The notes under the pieces were generated by a model that saw only the letters and a program-made list of their open reading frames with translations, did no database searches and was not told the origin of the DNA. A stretch of 64,000 nucleotides of DNA, from the NCBI RefSeq assembly GCF_029931775.1, contig NC_079332.1:15765186-15829185 (forward strand), written 5' to 3'. This stretch comes from Euleptes europaea. Lineage: Eukaryota; Chordata; Lepidosauria; Squamata; Sphaerodactylidae. Below, one piece after another: positions 34,701-53,869 of this stretch (positions within the stretch are counted from its first letter, which is position 1; every line of letters starts with the position of its first letter). A program made the translations under genes and the position numbers.

Positions 34701-36638
34701 TTAGTAACAGTACTGGTAAAAACAACAGCTGACAGATTTGCCATGCAATATAGGTAATTTTAAACTAAACAAAGATATCTCTAAAAATTTCTAAACAGTT
34801 ACTCTCTTTCCCCCCCCAAGATTTTATTTTAACTGTCAGAAGGGGGAAGGCGATGATTCCAAATCTGTTAAACCATATCTAAGATTTACAGACAAAAATG
34901 CGCCAAATCGAACAAAAAATCTCTAGGGAAAGGCCAATCCATCTTCCAGCCCTGAAACCCAGAGGCTGCCCCAGGGACTTTAATGCTTTGCAACGAACCG
35001 GGATGTGATAGAACTAACAAGGAGATGACAGTGGCACTGGTCACTTCAACAGTTACTCTCTTTAAAACCTCTTCAGCTCTTATTTTCTTTGCAGCCACGG
35101 CAAATAGTGACATGCTATAAGTAATGTATAGATCAGTGTCTGATAATAAGATCAGTTTTTCAGATTCAGAGCTAAAATTTACACCTTTCCATAACCCATC
35201 TAAGAATTTGACTCAAGGTTCCACATACAGCGAGCATGCTAAAACGTAGTGGACTAGATCTTCTGGAGATGGATCTCCACAAATACATAGACGTTGATCC
35301 TCAGGCGTATGACTGACGGTAACATCCAGTCAAAAAAGCCTTTGGCATAATCTGGAAGCATAAGGCTGTGAAAGCCACTCTGAGGTTTTGAACTGAAAGA
35401 TGAACCAAACGGGGTTCTAAGATGATAATTTTTAAAGAATTTGAACCATAATGAAAATTTAGATTCCTTTCTTCAGTTCCCAACACCAAGCAAAACTACT
35501 TAGTTATAAAACGCTTTATTCTTTGTTTTGTGTTGGTCCCCCGTTACAGTGTTTGAAAAACAGGCAACTGCGAAACCGTAACTTCTTCCTACAGCCAGCA
35601 TGGTGTGGTGGTTAAGAGCAGTGGTTTGGAGCTGCTGGTTCTAATCTGGAGAACCGGGTTTGATTCCCCACTCCTCCACATGAGCGGCAGAGGCCAATCT
35701 GGTGAGCCGGGTTGGTTTCCCCACTCCTACATGTGAAGCCAGCTGAGTGACCTTGGGTTAGTCACACTCTCTCAGCCCCACCTACCTCACAGGGTGTCTG
35801 TTGTGGGGAGGGGAAGGGAAGGTGATTGTAAGATGATTTGATTATTATCTTAAAAAGTGCCCTTTTATGGCATAGTTAAAAGACATTTACATCGACTAGC
35901 GCTGTTTGTTGATCCTGCCATCTAATTAACCGTTTGACTTCTCCAATATATGGGGCGAACGATTGTTCAATAAATAGGAAACGTTAAAAGAATCTGAGAC
36001 TTTCTGTCTATTAACTCACAGGGGGCTTAAGAGTTCGTTATGAGATTCTGTGTAGAAACTACAATAAAATAAGATACGAGCAACCGTTTCAATACAATTG
36101 TTGCCACAAGGGCTAAGCCTTTCAGACAGAGGAATTTTCCAAAATCTGCCTTCGAGTAGCGCAGATGGCAAAACATTAAATCTGGCCAGAGAAATGGCTC
36201 TACATTGAGAAGGATCACACAGGTGAGAAAAGTATGGGGACGGCTGATAAACATCCCAAACTCAGCTCCATACATACTCCCCTATTGCTTTACGCTGACG
36301 ATGCTGTGCTATTGTCATGTTCAAGGGTTGGCTTGCCTTAAAGAGATTAATAAACCGATTTGATTCTTCCTTAAGTGGTAGAGAATGTCAGCATATAAAA
36401 ACCAACTCTTCTTCTTCTGACCTTTCCTTTTTTCTCTATCTGTCTCTTTCCCTCTCTCCCTCTCCCCTTCTCTTCCCAGGTGGTGGTCACCAACACCATC
36501 CCGCACGAGATCCAAAAACTCCAGTGCCCCAAAATTAAGACTGTGGACATCAGCATGATCCTGTCGGAGGCCATCCGCAGAATCCACAACGGGGAGTCCA
36601 TGTCGTACCTTTTCCGAAATATAGGCCTAGACGACTAA
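22605..36638 (+). CDS. PRPSAP2: PRPP synthetase-associated protein 2 (PAP41), ten coding exons, complete
   Basis: Join of 22605-22723, 24025-24077, 24624-24690, 27842-28014, 30660-30775, 30927-30982, 31312-31460, 33232-33302, 33812-33958 and 36480-36638: 1110 nt, 369 residues plus TAA. This equals the length I recall for human PRPSAP2. The paralogue PRPSAP1 is excluded by [39 protein letters not shown] and [13 protein letters not shown]. The protein has two PRTase-like folds homologous to PRPS1/2. The catalytic-loop equivalent reads [14 protein letters not shown] instead of the enzyme's ARQDKKD, and about 30 residues are inserted near 215-250, as in the PAP family. It is therefore a non-catalytic cytosolic subunit that associates with and restrains PRPS1/2 in nucleotide synthesis. 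The PRPP-loop counterpart [11 protein letters not shown] is at about 268-278. Start chosen at [19 protein letters not shown]; residues 4-12 differ most from human. All introns are GT-AG. Confidence 0.97.
24025..24077 (+). CDS. PRPSAP2: PRPSAP2 coding exon 2
   Basis: [17 protein letters not shown]; acceptor ccctccttcag, donor G|gtgagc. Confidence 0.96.
24140..24505 (+). repeat. CR1 LINE 3' end
   Basis: 'aggaagaactttctaacaga' and 'gaactagatgaccctggtgg' with the tail tccaactctaagattcta, in PRPSAP2 intron between coding exons 2 and 3. Confidence 0.85.
24624..24690 (+). CDS. PRPSAP2: PRPSAP2 coding exon 3
   Basis: [20 protein letters not shown] then VSK; acceptor ctcttttggcag, donor AA|gtgagt. 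Confidence 0.97.
24768..24988 (-). repeat. Sauria-type tRNA SINE
   Basis: Reversed: 'tttttataccctgcttttct' at the left and 'cttaaccactacaccacact' at the right. Confidence 0.9.
25475..25720 (-). repeat. 5S rRNA-derived SINE with Bov-B-like 3' tail
   Basis: 'ccatccaaatactaaccagg', 'gctgaccctgcttagcttcc' and aagatctgatgagatcagg are the reverse complement of the internal 5S rRNA promoter region. The left end, 'gtgccgtcaagtcacaaccg' beside a (GT)n run, matches the Bov-B 3' end, so the element was probably mobilised by Bov-B. Confidence 0.8.
25777..26232 (-). mobile_element. L1 3' fragment with 19-bp target duplication
   Basis: agcaaaatgccatggttgt occurs at 25,758-25,776 and 26,233-26,251. The T-rich start (tttatatataaattttatt) marks the 3' end of an antisense insertion. 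The - strand encodes [20 protein letters not shown] then [17 protein letters not shown]1 ORF2 C terminus. Confidence 0.9.
26950..27200 (+). repeat. Sauria-type tRNA SINE, 5'-truncated, with TCC-rich tail
   Basis: 'atccccactcctccacatga', 'gctgggtgaccttgggctag', tail 'aaaaccaactcttcctcctc' expanding into (TCC)n to about 27,230. Confidence 0.9.
27562..27735 (-). repeat. CR1 LINE 3' end
   Basis: agaatcacagagttggaagg, 'gtccaaccccctgctcagtg' and 'ccctgacaagtgtttgtcca'; ends about 105 bp before the next PRPSAP2 exon. Confidence 0.85.
27842..28014 (+). CDS. PRPSAP2: PRPSAP2 coding exon 4
   Basis: [57 protein letters not shown]: the flexible-loop region where catalytic PRPS residues are absent. Acceptor ctcgttgcag, donor G|gtgagg. 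Confidence 0.97.
28121..28280. mobile_element. hAT-type non-autonomous element (CAGGGGTGTC ends)
   Basis: Ends cagggggtgtcgaactc and tctttgacatccctg; internal 'gggccggatccggcccacgg'. Flanked by ccctacgt (28,113-28,120) and ccctacat (28,281-28,288), a 7/8 target duplication. Confidence 0.85.
28355..28470 (+). repeat. tRNA SINE (GGCTCAGTGGTAGAGC type), 3' part
   Basis: 'cctgagaccctggagagccg', 'ctgccagtctgagtagacag'. Confidence 0.7.
28478..28712 (-). repeat. Sauria-type tRNA SINE
   Basis: 'gaagaagaagtgttggtttt' at the left (the reversed CTT tail), 'cttgaccactacaccactct' at the right. Confidence 0.9.
28713..28875 (+). repeat. tRNA SINE (GGCTCAGTGGTAGAGC type)
   Basis: 'ctgcttggcatgcagaaggt', 'cccagattcaatccccggca', tctccagttaaaaggaccag. 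Confidence 0.85.
28890..29604 (-). other. Unassigned segment with an acidic 100-codon - strand frame; possible retroelement fossil
   Basis: The - strand frame at 29,224-29,526 is acidic and Pro/Ser-rich, then [20 protein letters not shown]. It has no splice sites linking it to a host gene and lies directly against a CR1. It might derive from an old retroelement; family unknown. Confidence 0.3.
29605..30310 (+). repeat. CR1 LINE 3' part
   Basis: [60 protein letters not shown], then [20 protein letters not shown]; 3'UTR with 'ggggttggactggatggccc'. Confidence 0.95.
30485..30600 (-). repeat. L1 3'UTR fragment
   Basis: 'gataaaaaagaatgatgtac' and aatacattcaaaatttctt match 20,913-20,995. Ends about 60 bp before the coding exon at 30,660. 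Confidence 0.65.
30660..30775 (+). CDS. PRPSAP2: PRPSAP2 coding exon 5
   Basis: [20 protein letters not shown] and [18 protein letters not shown]. Acceptor tttcccaaag, donor GAG|gtgagt. TMDLH is conserved with catalytic PRPS. Confidence 0.97.
30927..30982 (+). CDS. PRPSAP2: PRPSAP2 coding exon 6
   Basis: [19 protein letters not shown] (last codon split); acceptor tgtattgcag, donor AG|gttggt, weaker than the others. Confidence 0.96.
31025..31222 (+). repeat. Sauria-type tRNA SINE, 5'-truncated
   Basis: 'ccccgctcctccacatgaag', tail 'ggcatataaaaaccaagtct' then tcttct. Confidence 0.9.
31312..31460 (+). CDS. PRPSAP2: PRPSAP2 coding exon 7
   Basis: [40 protein letters not shown] and AIHPSLEIP. 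This exon holds most of the PAP-specific insertion absent from catalytic PRPS. Acceptor cttgcatgcag, donor A|gtaagt. Confidence 0.97.
31885..32330 (+). repeat. Bov-B (RTE) LINE 3' end
   Basis: [40 protein letters not shown], ending [10 protein letters not shown]; 3' end 'cggaagcgacttgatggtac'. Confidence 0.95.
32545..33105 (+). repeat. CR1 LINE 3' end, split by a SINE
   Basis: 'aagcagaggctagatagcca', tgctgattctatgacctta before, and 'ggcagatcatgagagggagg', ggactagatgaccctggtgg after the SINE at 32,633-32,934. Confidence 0.9.
32633..32934 (+). repeat. Sauria-type tRNA SINE, full length
   Basis: 'tatggttaagagcggtggtt', 'gagaaccgggttcgattccc', 'gctgggtgaccttgggctag', tail aactaactcttcttctt. It sits inside CR1 sequence. 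Confidence 0.95.
33232..33302 (+). CDS. PRPSAP2: PRPSAP2 coding exon 8
   Basis: [20 protein letters not shown] then IIV; acceptor tgcctcaaacag, donor GTG|gtacgt. Confidence 0.97.
33385..33615 (+). repeat. CR1 LINE 3' end
   Basis: [20 protein letters not shown], then 'caggggttggattagatggc' and cttccaactctattattcta. Confidence 0.85.
33812..33958 (+). CDS. PRPSAP2: PRPSAP2 coding exon 9
   Basis: [20 protein letters not shown] then [20 protein letters not shown] and LIEESAIDE. It opens with the PRPP-loop counterpart. Acceptor ttgtgaaccag, donor GAG|gtaagc. Confidence 0.97.
34083..34618 (+). repeat. CR1 LINE 3' part
   Basis: 'gtctggagaccaagtcctgt', 'cctggagaggagaagactga', 'gaactagatgaccctggtgg', tail ctatgattcta. 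Confidence 0.95.
34625..35500 (-). repeat. LINE C-terminal fragment (superfamily of 682-2743)
   Basis: The - strand contains [21 protein letters not shown], a C-x-C-x9-H-x4-C knuckle aligning with CPCSSGSIDTLAHALLEC, followed by [18 protein letters not shown] and an AT-rich 3' part. Confidence 0.7.
35592..35855 (+). repeat. Sauria-type tRNA SINE, 3'-truncated
   Basis: 'ggtgtggtggttaagagcag', 'gagaaccgggtttgattccc', ends at gattgtaagatgatttgatt. Confidence 0.9.
35870..36335 (-). mobile_element. LINE with 5' inversion (twin-primed), superfamily of 682-2743
   Basis: The - strand (35,870-36,283) encodes [20 protein letters not shown], then [20 protein letters not shown], aligning with the LINE C terminus. 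The adjoining 36,284-36,335 encodes [19 protein letters not shown] on the + strand, an upstream RT segment in opposite orientation. Head-to-head order is the mark of 5' inversion. Confidence 0.7.
36350..36420 (+). repeat. Sauria-type SINE 3' tail next to a splice acceptor
   Basis: 'ttgattcttccttaagtggt', 'gtcagcatataaaaaccaac', tcttcttcttct. The tail runs into the pyrimidine tract of PRPSAP2 coding exon 10. Confidence 0.85.
36480..36638 (+). CDS. PRPSAP2: PRPSAP2 coding exon 10 (stop codon)
   Basis: [52 protein letters not shown] then TAA at 36,636-36,638. Acceptor ttctcttcccag after a ~55-nt pyrimidine tract. Confidence 0.98.
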   Translation: MVVTNTIPHEIQKLQCPKIKTVDISMILSEAIRRIHNGESMSYLFRNIGLDD

Positions 36639-37610
36639 TGGCGCCTCGGGGGCTTTGGGAAGAGAGTAAAAAAATTCAGGGGCCAAAACTGGACACGGAC
36701 AGAAAATTCCGAACTGTGAATCTTTGTGGCTGAATCCTTTGTATTTCAATGGAGCTCCCCTCCCTCACTCTGTTGAGTCACCCCCCCTCCCCGTGGTTTA
36801 AATTTAGTAATGAGATTTTCTAGAGCTATTTTTTTCCTTTGCCATTTTTGAGAAAAACGCCAACTTTACCAAAAAAAAAAAAACCAACCTTGGGGAGGGG
36901 GGGTGGAAATCAGTCTCTGTTAGGTTAGCTGCAGTCTTTTAAAGGCACAATCCAGCGGTTGCGTTTTTGAAAAGAACGGTTGTTCAGGCAGGGAGCGTTC
37001 TGTTCCGCAGGAGAACAATCCCAGTACGATAAGCAGGTTGGCCGCACATTGTGGGATCGTTGTAGTGGAGCAAATGGAGGCTCCTTGTAAGATCCGCATT
37101 CCCAGGACCTTTTCCCGCTCAGAAGCCAAAAGAATACACCTTTACCTTGCAGAATGAAGACTGCAAGCAAAAACGAAAGGGGGTTGTTTTCAAGAAACCC
37201 CAGTCCTCCACTGTCTGGCTCTCGAGCCGCTCCCCATCTAGTTCTCCAAGGCTTGCGTAGAAGAACTCGGCGGATCGTGCCGGAAGAAAACGCCCCGCCA
37301 CGCATGCACGCCCTCCGAAGGAGCTTGGCTCCTCGACACCACATTCCCTCTTTCCAGAACCGCTTGCTTACACAAGTGCTTTCGAAGGGGTTGGTTTAAG
37401 AACAGACAGCAGAAGCGTCTGCCACATAATCTTTTCACATCTGCCAAGCCAAAAAAAAGGAAAAAAATCGTGCCGTCGTCTGAAGTTCGGTGTCTTTTTT
37501 TTTCCCCCCGGTAGAAGTGCTTTTATAGGGAAAAGCGTCTGAAATCTGCTCCGGTATTTATTTTCTGCAACAAAATAAAATCTGGGTTGTTTGTGTGAGT
37601 GTGAGCTTTC
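36639..37610 (+). terminator. PRPSAP2: PRPSAP2 3'UTR with polyadenylation signal
   Basis: Repeat-poor sequence after the stop; AATAAA at 37,574-37,579, followed by the GT-rich tttgtgtgagtgtgagc. The cleavage site, probably 37,590-37,610, is inferred. Confidence 0.8.
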
Positions 37611-37726
37611 AAGGAAACACACGTGTTTAACGGTTGTTGTCTGGATGGCATTTGGGGGGAGGGGAGACTGAGGCCGCAGAGGGCGGGAGAACAGTTTGAA
37701 GGTCTCTGACTGCGCTGTCTTGATGC

Positions 37727-37905
37727 GGGAGAGCCAGCGTGGTACAGCTGGGTGACCTTGGGCTAGTCACAGTTCTCTCCGAACTCTGTCAGCCCCACCT
37801 ACCTCACAAGGTGTCTGTTGTGGGGAGGGGAAGGGAAGGTGATTGTAAGCCGCTTTGAGGCTCCTTAAAGGTAGAGGGAAAGTGTGGTATAAAAAACAAC
37901 TTTCT
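37727..37905 (+). repeat. Sauria-type tRNA SINE, internal part
   Basis: 'gagccagcgtggtacagctg', 'ggtgaccttgggctagtcac', 'gaggctccttaaaggtagag'. Confidence 0.85.
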
Positions 37906-37949
37906 TGTAGAGTTCCTGCCAGCCTGAGTAGGTAATACTGAGCTAGATG

Positions 37950-38640
37950 GGCTCAACGTGGAAGACTTTTAAGAGGGGAGTAGACTTGTTCTTGGAGGAG
38001 AGGGCTATTCGTGGTTACTATTCAAAATGGATAATACTCATGATGCATATGTATTCTCTCCAGGACCAGAGGAGCATGCCTAATATTTTGGGTGCTGTGG
38101 AACACAGGCAGGATAAATGCTGCTGCAGTCATCTTGTTTGTGGGCTTCCTAGAGGCACCTGGTTGGCCACTGTGTGAACAGACTGCTGGACTTGATGGGC
38201 CTTGGCCTGATCCAGCAGAGCTTTTCTGATTTTCTAGCTCACATTGAGGCCATCTGCTGAAGCTGGAGGGTGAGAGATTCAAAACCAACCAAAGGAAGTA
38301 TTTCTTCACACAACGCACAGTTAAATTGTGGAACTCCCTGCCCCAGGGTGTGGTGATGGCTACCAACTTGGAATGCTTCAAGAGGGGAGCAGACATGTTC
38401 ACGGAGGAGAGGGGTATTCATGGCTACTAGTCAAAATGTATACTAGTCATGATGCATACCTTTTCTGTATCAGAGTAGCATGCCTGTTGTATTAGGTGCT
38501 GTGGAATGCCGGCAGGATAATGTTGCTGCAGTCGTCTTGCTTGTGGGCTTCCTGGAGTCACCAGGTTGGCCACTGTGTGAACAGACTTCTGGACTTGTTG
38601 GACCTTGGTCTGATCCAGCAGGGCTTATTTTCTACTTCTG
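37950..38640 (+). repeat. Two CR1-related LINE 3' ends in series
   Basis: First copy 37,950-38,230 and second 38,235-38,640; both have a 'gtgggcttcctagaggcacc'-like string and end near gatccagcag. Confidence 0.85.
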
Positions 38641-38764
38641 GCTTATAACTCTTGAATAGGGCTGCGTCCCAGACGGGCCCACTTATCCACTCCTGTCTTT
38701 CTGTTAGCGCCAAGCCTGGCTGCTATTGGAAGTCAGAGGCAGCGGAACTCAACAGAAGCTACCT

Positions 38765-38955
38765 TGGGGAAGGGCCGTGGCTCAGTGGTAGAGCATCTGC
38801 TTGGCATCCCAGGCTCAATCCCCAGCATCTCCAGTTAAAAGGACCAGGCAAGTAGGCAATATAAAAGACATGAGCCTGAGATCTTGGAGAGCCGCTGTCT
38901 GCCTGAGTAGGCAATACTGAGCTAGATGGGCCTGGGGTCTGATTCAGTAGAAGGC
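38765..38955 (+). repeat. tRNA SINE (GGCTCAGTGGTAGAGC type)
   Basis: 'ccgtggctcagtggtagagc', atctgcttggcatcccaggc, 'tgagtaggcaatactgagct'. Confidence 0.9.
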
Positions 38956-39089
38956 CGCTTCAGGTGGTCAGGCCTCTGCGTCCCTGATGCGACTTGGCTC
39001 GCTCTGTTCCGGCTTGCGCTATGAGACACGTTTCCCATCTCAGGGTTTGATATAAACGTGGGCATGATATCAGCTTCAGGACATGAAGT

Positions 39090-39432
39090 AAGGCTCACTG
39101 GGGGTGGGGGGGAGAGGTAGTTGTGAATTTCTTGCATTGTGCAGTGGGTTGGACTAGATAGCCCCAGAGGTCCCTTCCAGCTCTGTAATATCATTCTACG
39201 ATAAAAGAAGAGTTGGATTTTATACCCTGCTTTTCTCTACTGTAAGGCATCTCAAAGCGGCAGACAATCACCTTCCCTTCCTCTCCCCACAACACGCACC
39301 TTGTGAGGTAGGTGAGGCTGAGAGAGTTCGGAGAGAACTGTGACTGGCCCAAGGCCACCCAGCAGGCTTCATATGGAGGAGTGGGGAATCGAAGGCCACC
39401 CAGCAGGCTTCATATGGAGGAGTGGGGAATCG
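39090..39432. repeat. CR1 3' tail (+) followed by Sauria-type SINE (-)
   Basis: CR1 tail 39,090-39,200 ('gggttggactagatagcccc'); SINE 39,205-39,432 reversed ('ttttataccctgcttttctc'). A 39-bp unit from the SINE ('aggccacccagcaggcttca') is tandemly duplicated at about 39,350-39,432. Confidence 0.85.
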
Positions 39433-39439
39433 AGGCATG

Positions 39440-39600
39440 AGATGTTCGGAGGTGGTTTGCCATCGCCTGCCTCCAAGTCACAACCCTAGTAGTCCTTGGA
39501 GGTCTCCCATCCAAATATTAGCCAGGATCGACCCTGCTTATCTTCCGAGATCTGGCAAGATCGGGCGATCTTGGTCAGGGCTATATAGACATACTAGGTG
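39440..39600 (-). repeat. 5S rRNA-derived SINE
   Basis: 'ggtctcccatccaaatatta', 'cgaccctgcttatcttccga' and gatctggcaagatcgggcg are the reversed 5S rRNA internal promoter region. Confidence 0.85.
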
Positions 39601-40565
39601 TAAAACCCTCCACTTTTGAGCTTTTCAAGTCCTTGTGGAATACAGACCTGCCTCATTTCCGCTTTCCAGTTGACCTAGGAGCGTCGCCCAGAAAAACAAC
39701 TTCTGGGTACGTTTTGAGATCTCCATGGTTAGGCAGGATTTCCTGAATGTTGCTGCAGCTTGACCATAACAGCTAAAAACTTTTTCGGGTAGAACCAGGA
39801 AGTAAAAGAGCCAAACCCCGAATCTCGCTGCCCAAATTTCAGTGATCTGGTCCACGGGGAAACTTTATTCCTGTCCGTCAGGAAGGCCTAACGTGTGTAT
39901 ACGTACGTCAGCATTTGTAACGTGTCACTCTCTGCCTTTCAGAAAATGCACGCGAGCGTTTTGGCGTGCTCAGCAGAAGAGCCGACGGAACGGGAGCGCG
40001 TTGGTAGCTTGCAGCAGAAACTAGAATCCGAGGGTTTTTCCCTCTTCAGAAATAGGGTGTTTAAAATGCCGTGCGAGTTTTCAAAAGCGCTGTTGCGCCA
40101 TGGCGCTTTAACGGACGCCGCTTGCCAAGCAGGGGCACGAGCTAACCAAAGGGCTGACGCATTAACCAAGGGTGCAAATGTTTGTTGGGGAGGGGGGGGG
40201 GATGCAAAATTGGCCAGCTAGAGGAGAAGCTGTTAGATTTGAGAGCAGGGGGTGAGAGTTTTGTAAAGGGCGGGTCGCACGTTGCCGGTGTGTGCTGGCA
40301 CGGCTGAAGATTGTGCTGACGACACAACTCTGAAGTCCTGGGGCCGTGTGGAAGGAAGACCTGGACATGAGATGCAGCAGAGAATGGAGTCCTTGCCGCG
40401 CACGCACATGGGTGCCGAGCACACTAGACACATTTTTTGTGTGGAAGCGGGGTCTTGGACAGTGGGCGGGCCTGCTCCGCAGGGGTGTAGGGCAGCAGGT
40501 CAGCTCCTGAGTCTGGTGAGAGGCTTTCTCCCGTCGCTGGCTACGAAACGGGTGGGTGAGAAGCT
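39601..40565. other. No recognisable gene (intergenic)
   Basis: Apparently low-copy sequence between PRPSAP2 and SLC5A10. Open frames on both strands lack recognisable domains. Confidence 0.4.
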
Positions 40566-40569
40566 GAAG

Positions 40570-40855
40570 AGTTGGATTTCATATGCCAATTTCTTCTGTC
40601 TTTTAAGGAGAATCGAACCGGCTGATCATTGCCTTCCCTTCCTCTCTCCACAACAGACCCCTTGTGAGGCAGGTGGGGCTGAGAAAGTTTCGAAAGAACT
40701 GTGACTAGCCCAAGGTCTTCCGGCAGGCTTCTGGTGGAGGAGTGGAGAACGACCCGATTCTCCAGATTAGAGTCCACTGCCCATGTGGAGGAGTGGGGAA
40801 TCTAACACGGTTCTCCAGATTAGAGTCCACCCCTCTTAACCACTACCCCACGCGG
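40570..40855 (-). repeat. Sauria-type tRNA SINE
   Basis: Reversed; 'cttctgtcttttaaggagaa' at the left, 'cttaaccactaccccacgcg' at the right. Confidence 0.9.
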
Positions 40856-40859
40856 GGTC

Positions 40860-41396
40860 TCATCTAAGAGAGACTCGTTGGGTTTGAAGAAAACGCTGCG
40901 TTCCCCGGTTGGTGGTAGCATCCCAACCTGGTTGCCATTTTGGTTCTGACTAGTCTTTCCCTCGGTGTGGGTCTAGAGGGGAGCTGGGATAATTTTGTAG
41001 GGTTTCCCCCCTCCTTTCTGTTGCCAACGCCAGATGAATTCGGTCCACTGGTCTTCACTTTACGTGCGAAGATCACAACTTGGCTCTGTTGGGTGGGGGC
41101 TCTGTTTGCTGTTGGGGGAGCCTGCTCTTCCATACTAGGGTTTGCATCCCGCCGGCTTCTCTTTCCTGTAATGATCAACCACTATTGAGCTGTTACCTTT
41201 TAGCCGGAGAGGAGGGAACGGACAGGTCTGCGTGTGTGTGCAGTTTCTCACATAGCTTGCTCATTAAGCAACCCTACACTGTTTAATGATCAATTCCTCG
41301 GTTCTTGCAAGCAGCTAGAAGTGTCCGAGGAAGAGGTGGTCTTGGTTTTTGTCTGTGGGCCTTTCTCGGAGCTACGCTGGGCCGCGGCAAACGGCC
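40860..41396 (+). promoter_or_regulatory. SLC5A10: Presumed upstream region and 5'UTR of SLC5A10
   Basis: Repeat-free sequence ahead of the ATG. I see no CpG island; a tissue-restricted promoter would fit a kidney-enriched transporter. The start site cannot be placed from sequence. Confidence 0.35.
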
Positions 41397-51767
<10,371 letters not shown>

Positions 51768-52169
51768 GTGAGTTGGTGCCAGCGGGGTAAAACGATGCCT
51801 CCCGGCTTCCCGGGGAGGGGGGACGACAGCTTGGCCCTCTGCCTTAATAGCGTCTGGGGCATTCCTCACCTTTGTTAGAATCATTTGCAGGTGTGTTCAA
51901 GGAAAGGCATGCATAATCAAAAGGAAGCCCCGAAGCAGTCGGCGGGGGTGACTGCGGGGAAACATTCCTGCATAAAGGGCCTCTCTGGTTTGTAATAGTT
52001 CTGGTTTGTAATGCAGGTATTTCCTCAGCAGGGGGAGCTCTTGGCTAAGCTACCCCCTCCCCACAGCAGCACCTTTCTATATGTCCCTTGCAAATACTTC
52101 CTGACGTTTCATTTATCCCTATTCACCATCACTTGTGGGTTGGAGAAAATTTGGGGGTTCAAGCTACAG

Positions 52170-52645
52170 CGTGAGGGTCCGTGGCTCAGTGGTAGAGCAT
52201 CTGCTTGGCATGCAGAAGGTCCCAGGTTCAATTCCTGACATCTCCAATTAAAGGGATCAGATGATGGGTGATCTGAAAGACCCTGGAGAGCCATGTAGAG
52301 GGGCTGTGGCTCAGTGGTAGAGCATCTGCTTGGCATGCAGAAGGTCCCAGGTTCAATTCCTGACATCTCCAATTAAAGGGATCGGATAATGGGTGATCTG
52401 AAAGACCCTGGAGAGCCAGTCAGAAGAGACAAGAGGGACCTTTGGAGGGGCTGCGGCTCACTGGTAAAGCCAGAAAGTCCCAGGTTCAATCCCCGGCATC
52501 TCGAGTTAAAGGGACTAGGCAGGTAGGTGACGTGAAAGACCTCTGCCTGAGACCCTGGAGAGCCGCTGCCAGTCTGAGTAGACAATACTGACTCTGGTGG
52601 ACCAGGGGTCTGATCCAGTATAAGGCAGCTTCATGTGTTCATGTG
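52170..52645 (+). repeat. Three tandem tRNA SINEs (GGCTCAGTGGTAGAGC type)
   Basis: Heads at 52,175, 52,303 and 52,447. The first two each have 'gtggctcagtggtagagcat' and 'caattcctgacatctccaat'; the third has 'gcggctcactggtaaagcca' and the full tail 'gtctgatccagtataaggca'. Confidence 0.9.
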
Positions 52646-52899
52646 TACCAAGCGAGGGTTTAATTTTTTGGAATGAGAACCAGCCAGAGTTCAAAACATG
52701 TACATCCGTCAGTTTAATTGGGAGAAATGTAAACATCATTCACCTTTCCCATTGCTTTTGGTAGAAAGTTGAGCATGCTTAACTTTGCCTGAGTCTTGCC
52801 TGTTAGGGATCTTTGTTTTTTATTTTGCTGATTACCGCAGCCACTTTGGAGGATCATTAATGGATCAAAAATAAGGTAGACTGTTTATTTTTAAAAAAA

Positions 52900-53055
52900 T
52901 GTGTGGTGTAGTGGTTAGAGCATTAGACTGCCTGAAACAGGTCCTGGTTTGAATCCCCGTTCTGCCCTGGAAGCTTGCAGGCTGACCTTGAGCTAGTCAT
53001 AATCTCTCAGCCTAACCATCTCACAGGGTTGTTGTGAGAGGGTGATAAGGACACC
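52900..53055 (+). repeat. tRNA-derived SINE
   Basis: 'gtgtggtgtagtggttagag', 'ggtttgaatccccgttctgc', 'tctcacagggttgttgtgag'. Confidence 0.85.
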
Positions 53056-53282
53056 ATACATGTGCCTCTCTCCCATTTTATTCTCACAACAACCTGGCTA
53101 AGTAGGTTATGCTTAGAGAGTGTGAATGGCTCAAGGTCGTCATCCCCGTGAGTTTTGCGGGCCAGTGGGGATTTGAACCCAGATCTCTGGTTGCAGACTG
53201 GTGCTATAACCACTGCACCACCCTAGCAAGTCAAAAGATTGGCCTCTCGATTTCTCCTGGTAAGTTCTCTGGGAGAAGCATT

Positions 53283-53545
53283 GTAGAATCATAGAGTTAG
53301 AAGGGGACAGACAGGCCATCTAGTCCAACCCCCTACTCAATGCAGGATCAACCTATAGCATCCCTGATAAGTGCTTGTCCAGCCGCTGCTTGAAGACTGG
53401 CAGAGAGGGGGAGCTCACCACCTTCCTAAGCAGCCAACTCCTCTGCTGAACTACTCTCACTGTAAAAAAAATATATTCCTAATGTCTAGCCAGTAACTTT
53501 CCACCCATTACTTTATACACAGAATCAGACGTGTCTTCTCTTTGT
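53283..53545 (-). repeat. CR1 LINE 3' end
   Basis: tagaatcatagagttagaag, 'ccatctagtccaacccccta', 'tccctgataagtgcttgtcc'. Confidence 0.9.
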
Positions 53546-53614
53546 AGGTTGCATCCATTTTCACAGATTGGAGTTGGGGGGTTGGTATCTCCAGAGCAAA
53601 GGGTCTTGGGTAAG

Positions 53615-53765
53615 CCGGTACTTAGGGCCCATGGCACCCACCAACATCTTTTCTGGTGCCCACCAGGTTGGGCACTTGCCCCAAAGGGCTTCTGAGTGGC
53701 AACTGGCGAACTGATTGGCTGGGTGGATTAAAATAATATTTCAGTGACAGCCGTCAGCACAGTGT
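53615..53765 (+). repeat. hAT-like element fragment (family of 8655-9035)
   Basis: 'catggcacccaccaacatct', ttctggtgcccaccagg, 'actgattggctgggtggatt'. Confidence 0.55.
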
Positions 53766-53869
53766 CTCTCTCGTTCCTTTTTCCAGTGTGTTTTTAATTA
53801 CCCCCTTTTCTTCTGTACTTGGACTTCCTCTGTGTGTAGCTTCGTCTCCTGCTGCACCCCTTTTGTGGT

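Noticed and set aside
52175-52250. Functional tRNA gene
   Set aside because: Box A- and B-like motifs are present but no complete cloverleaf, and the unit recurs as a SINE.
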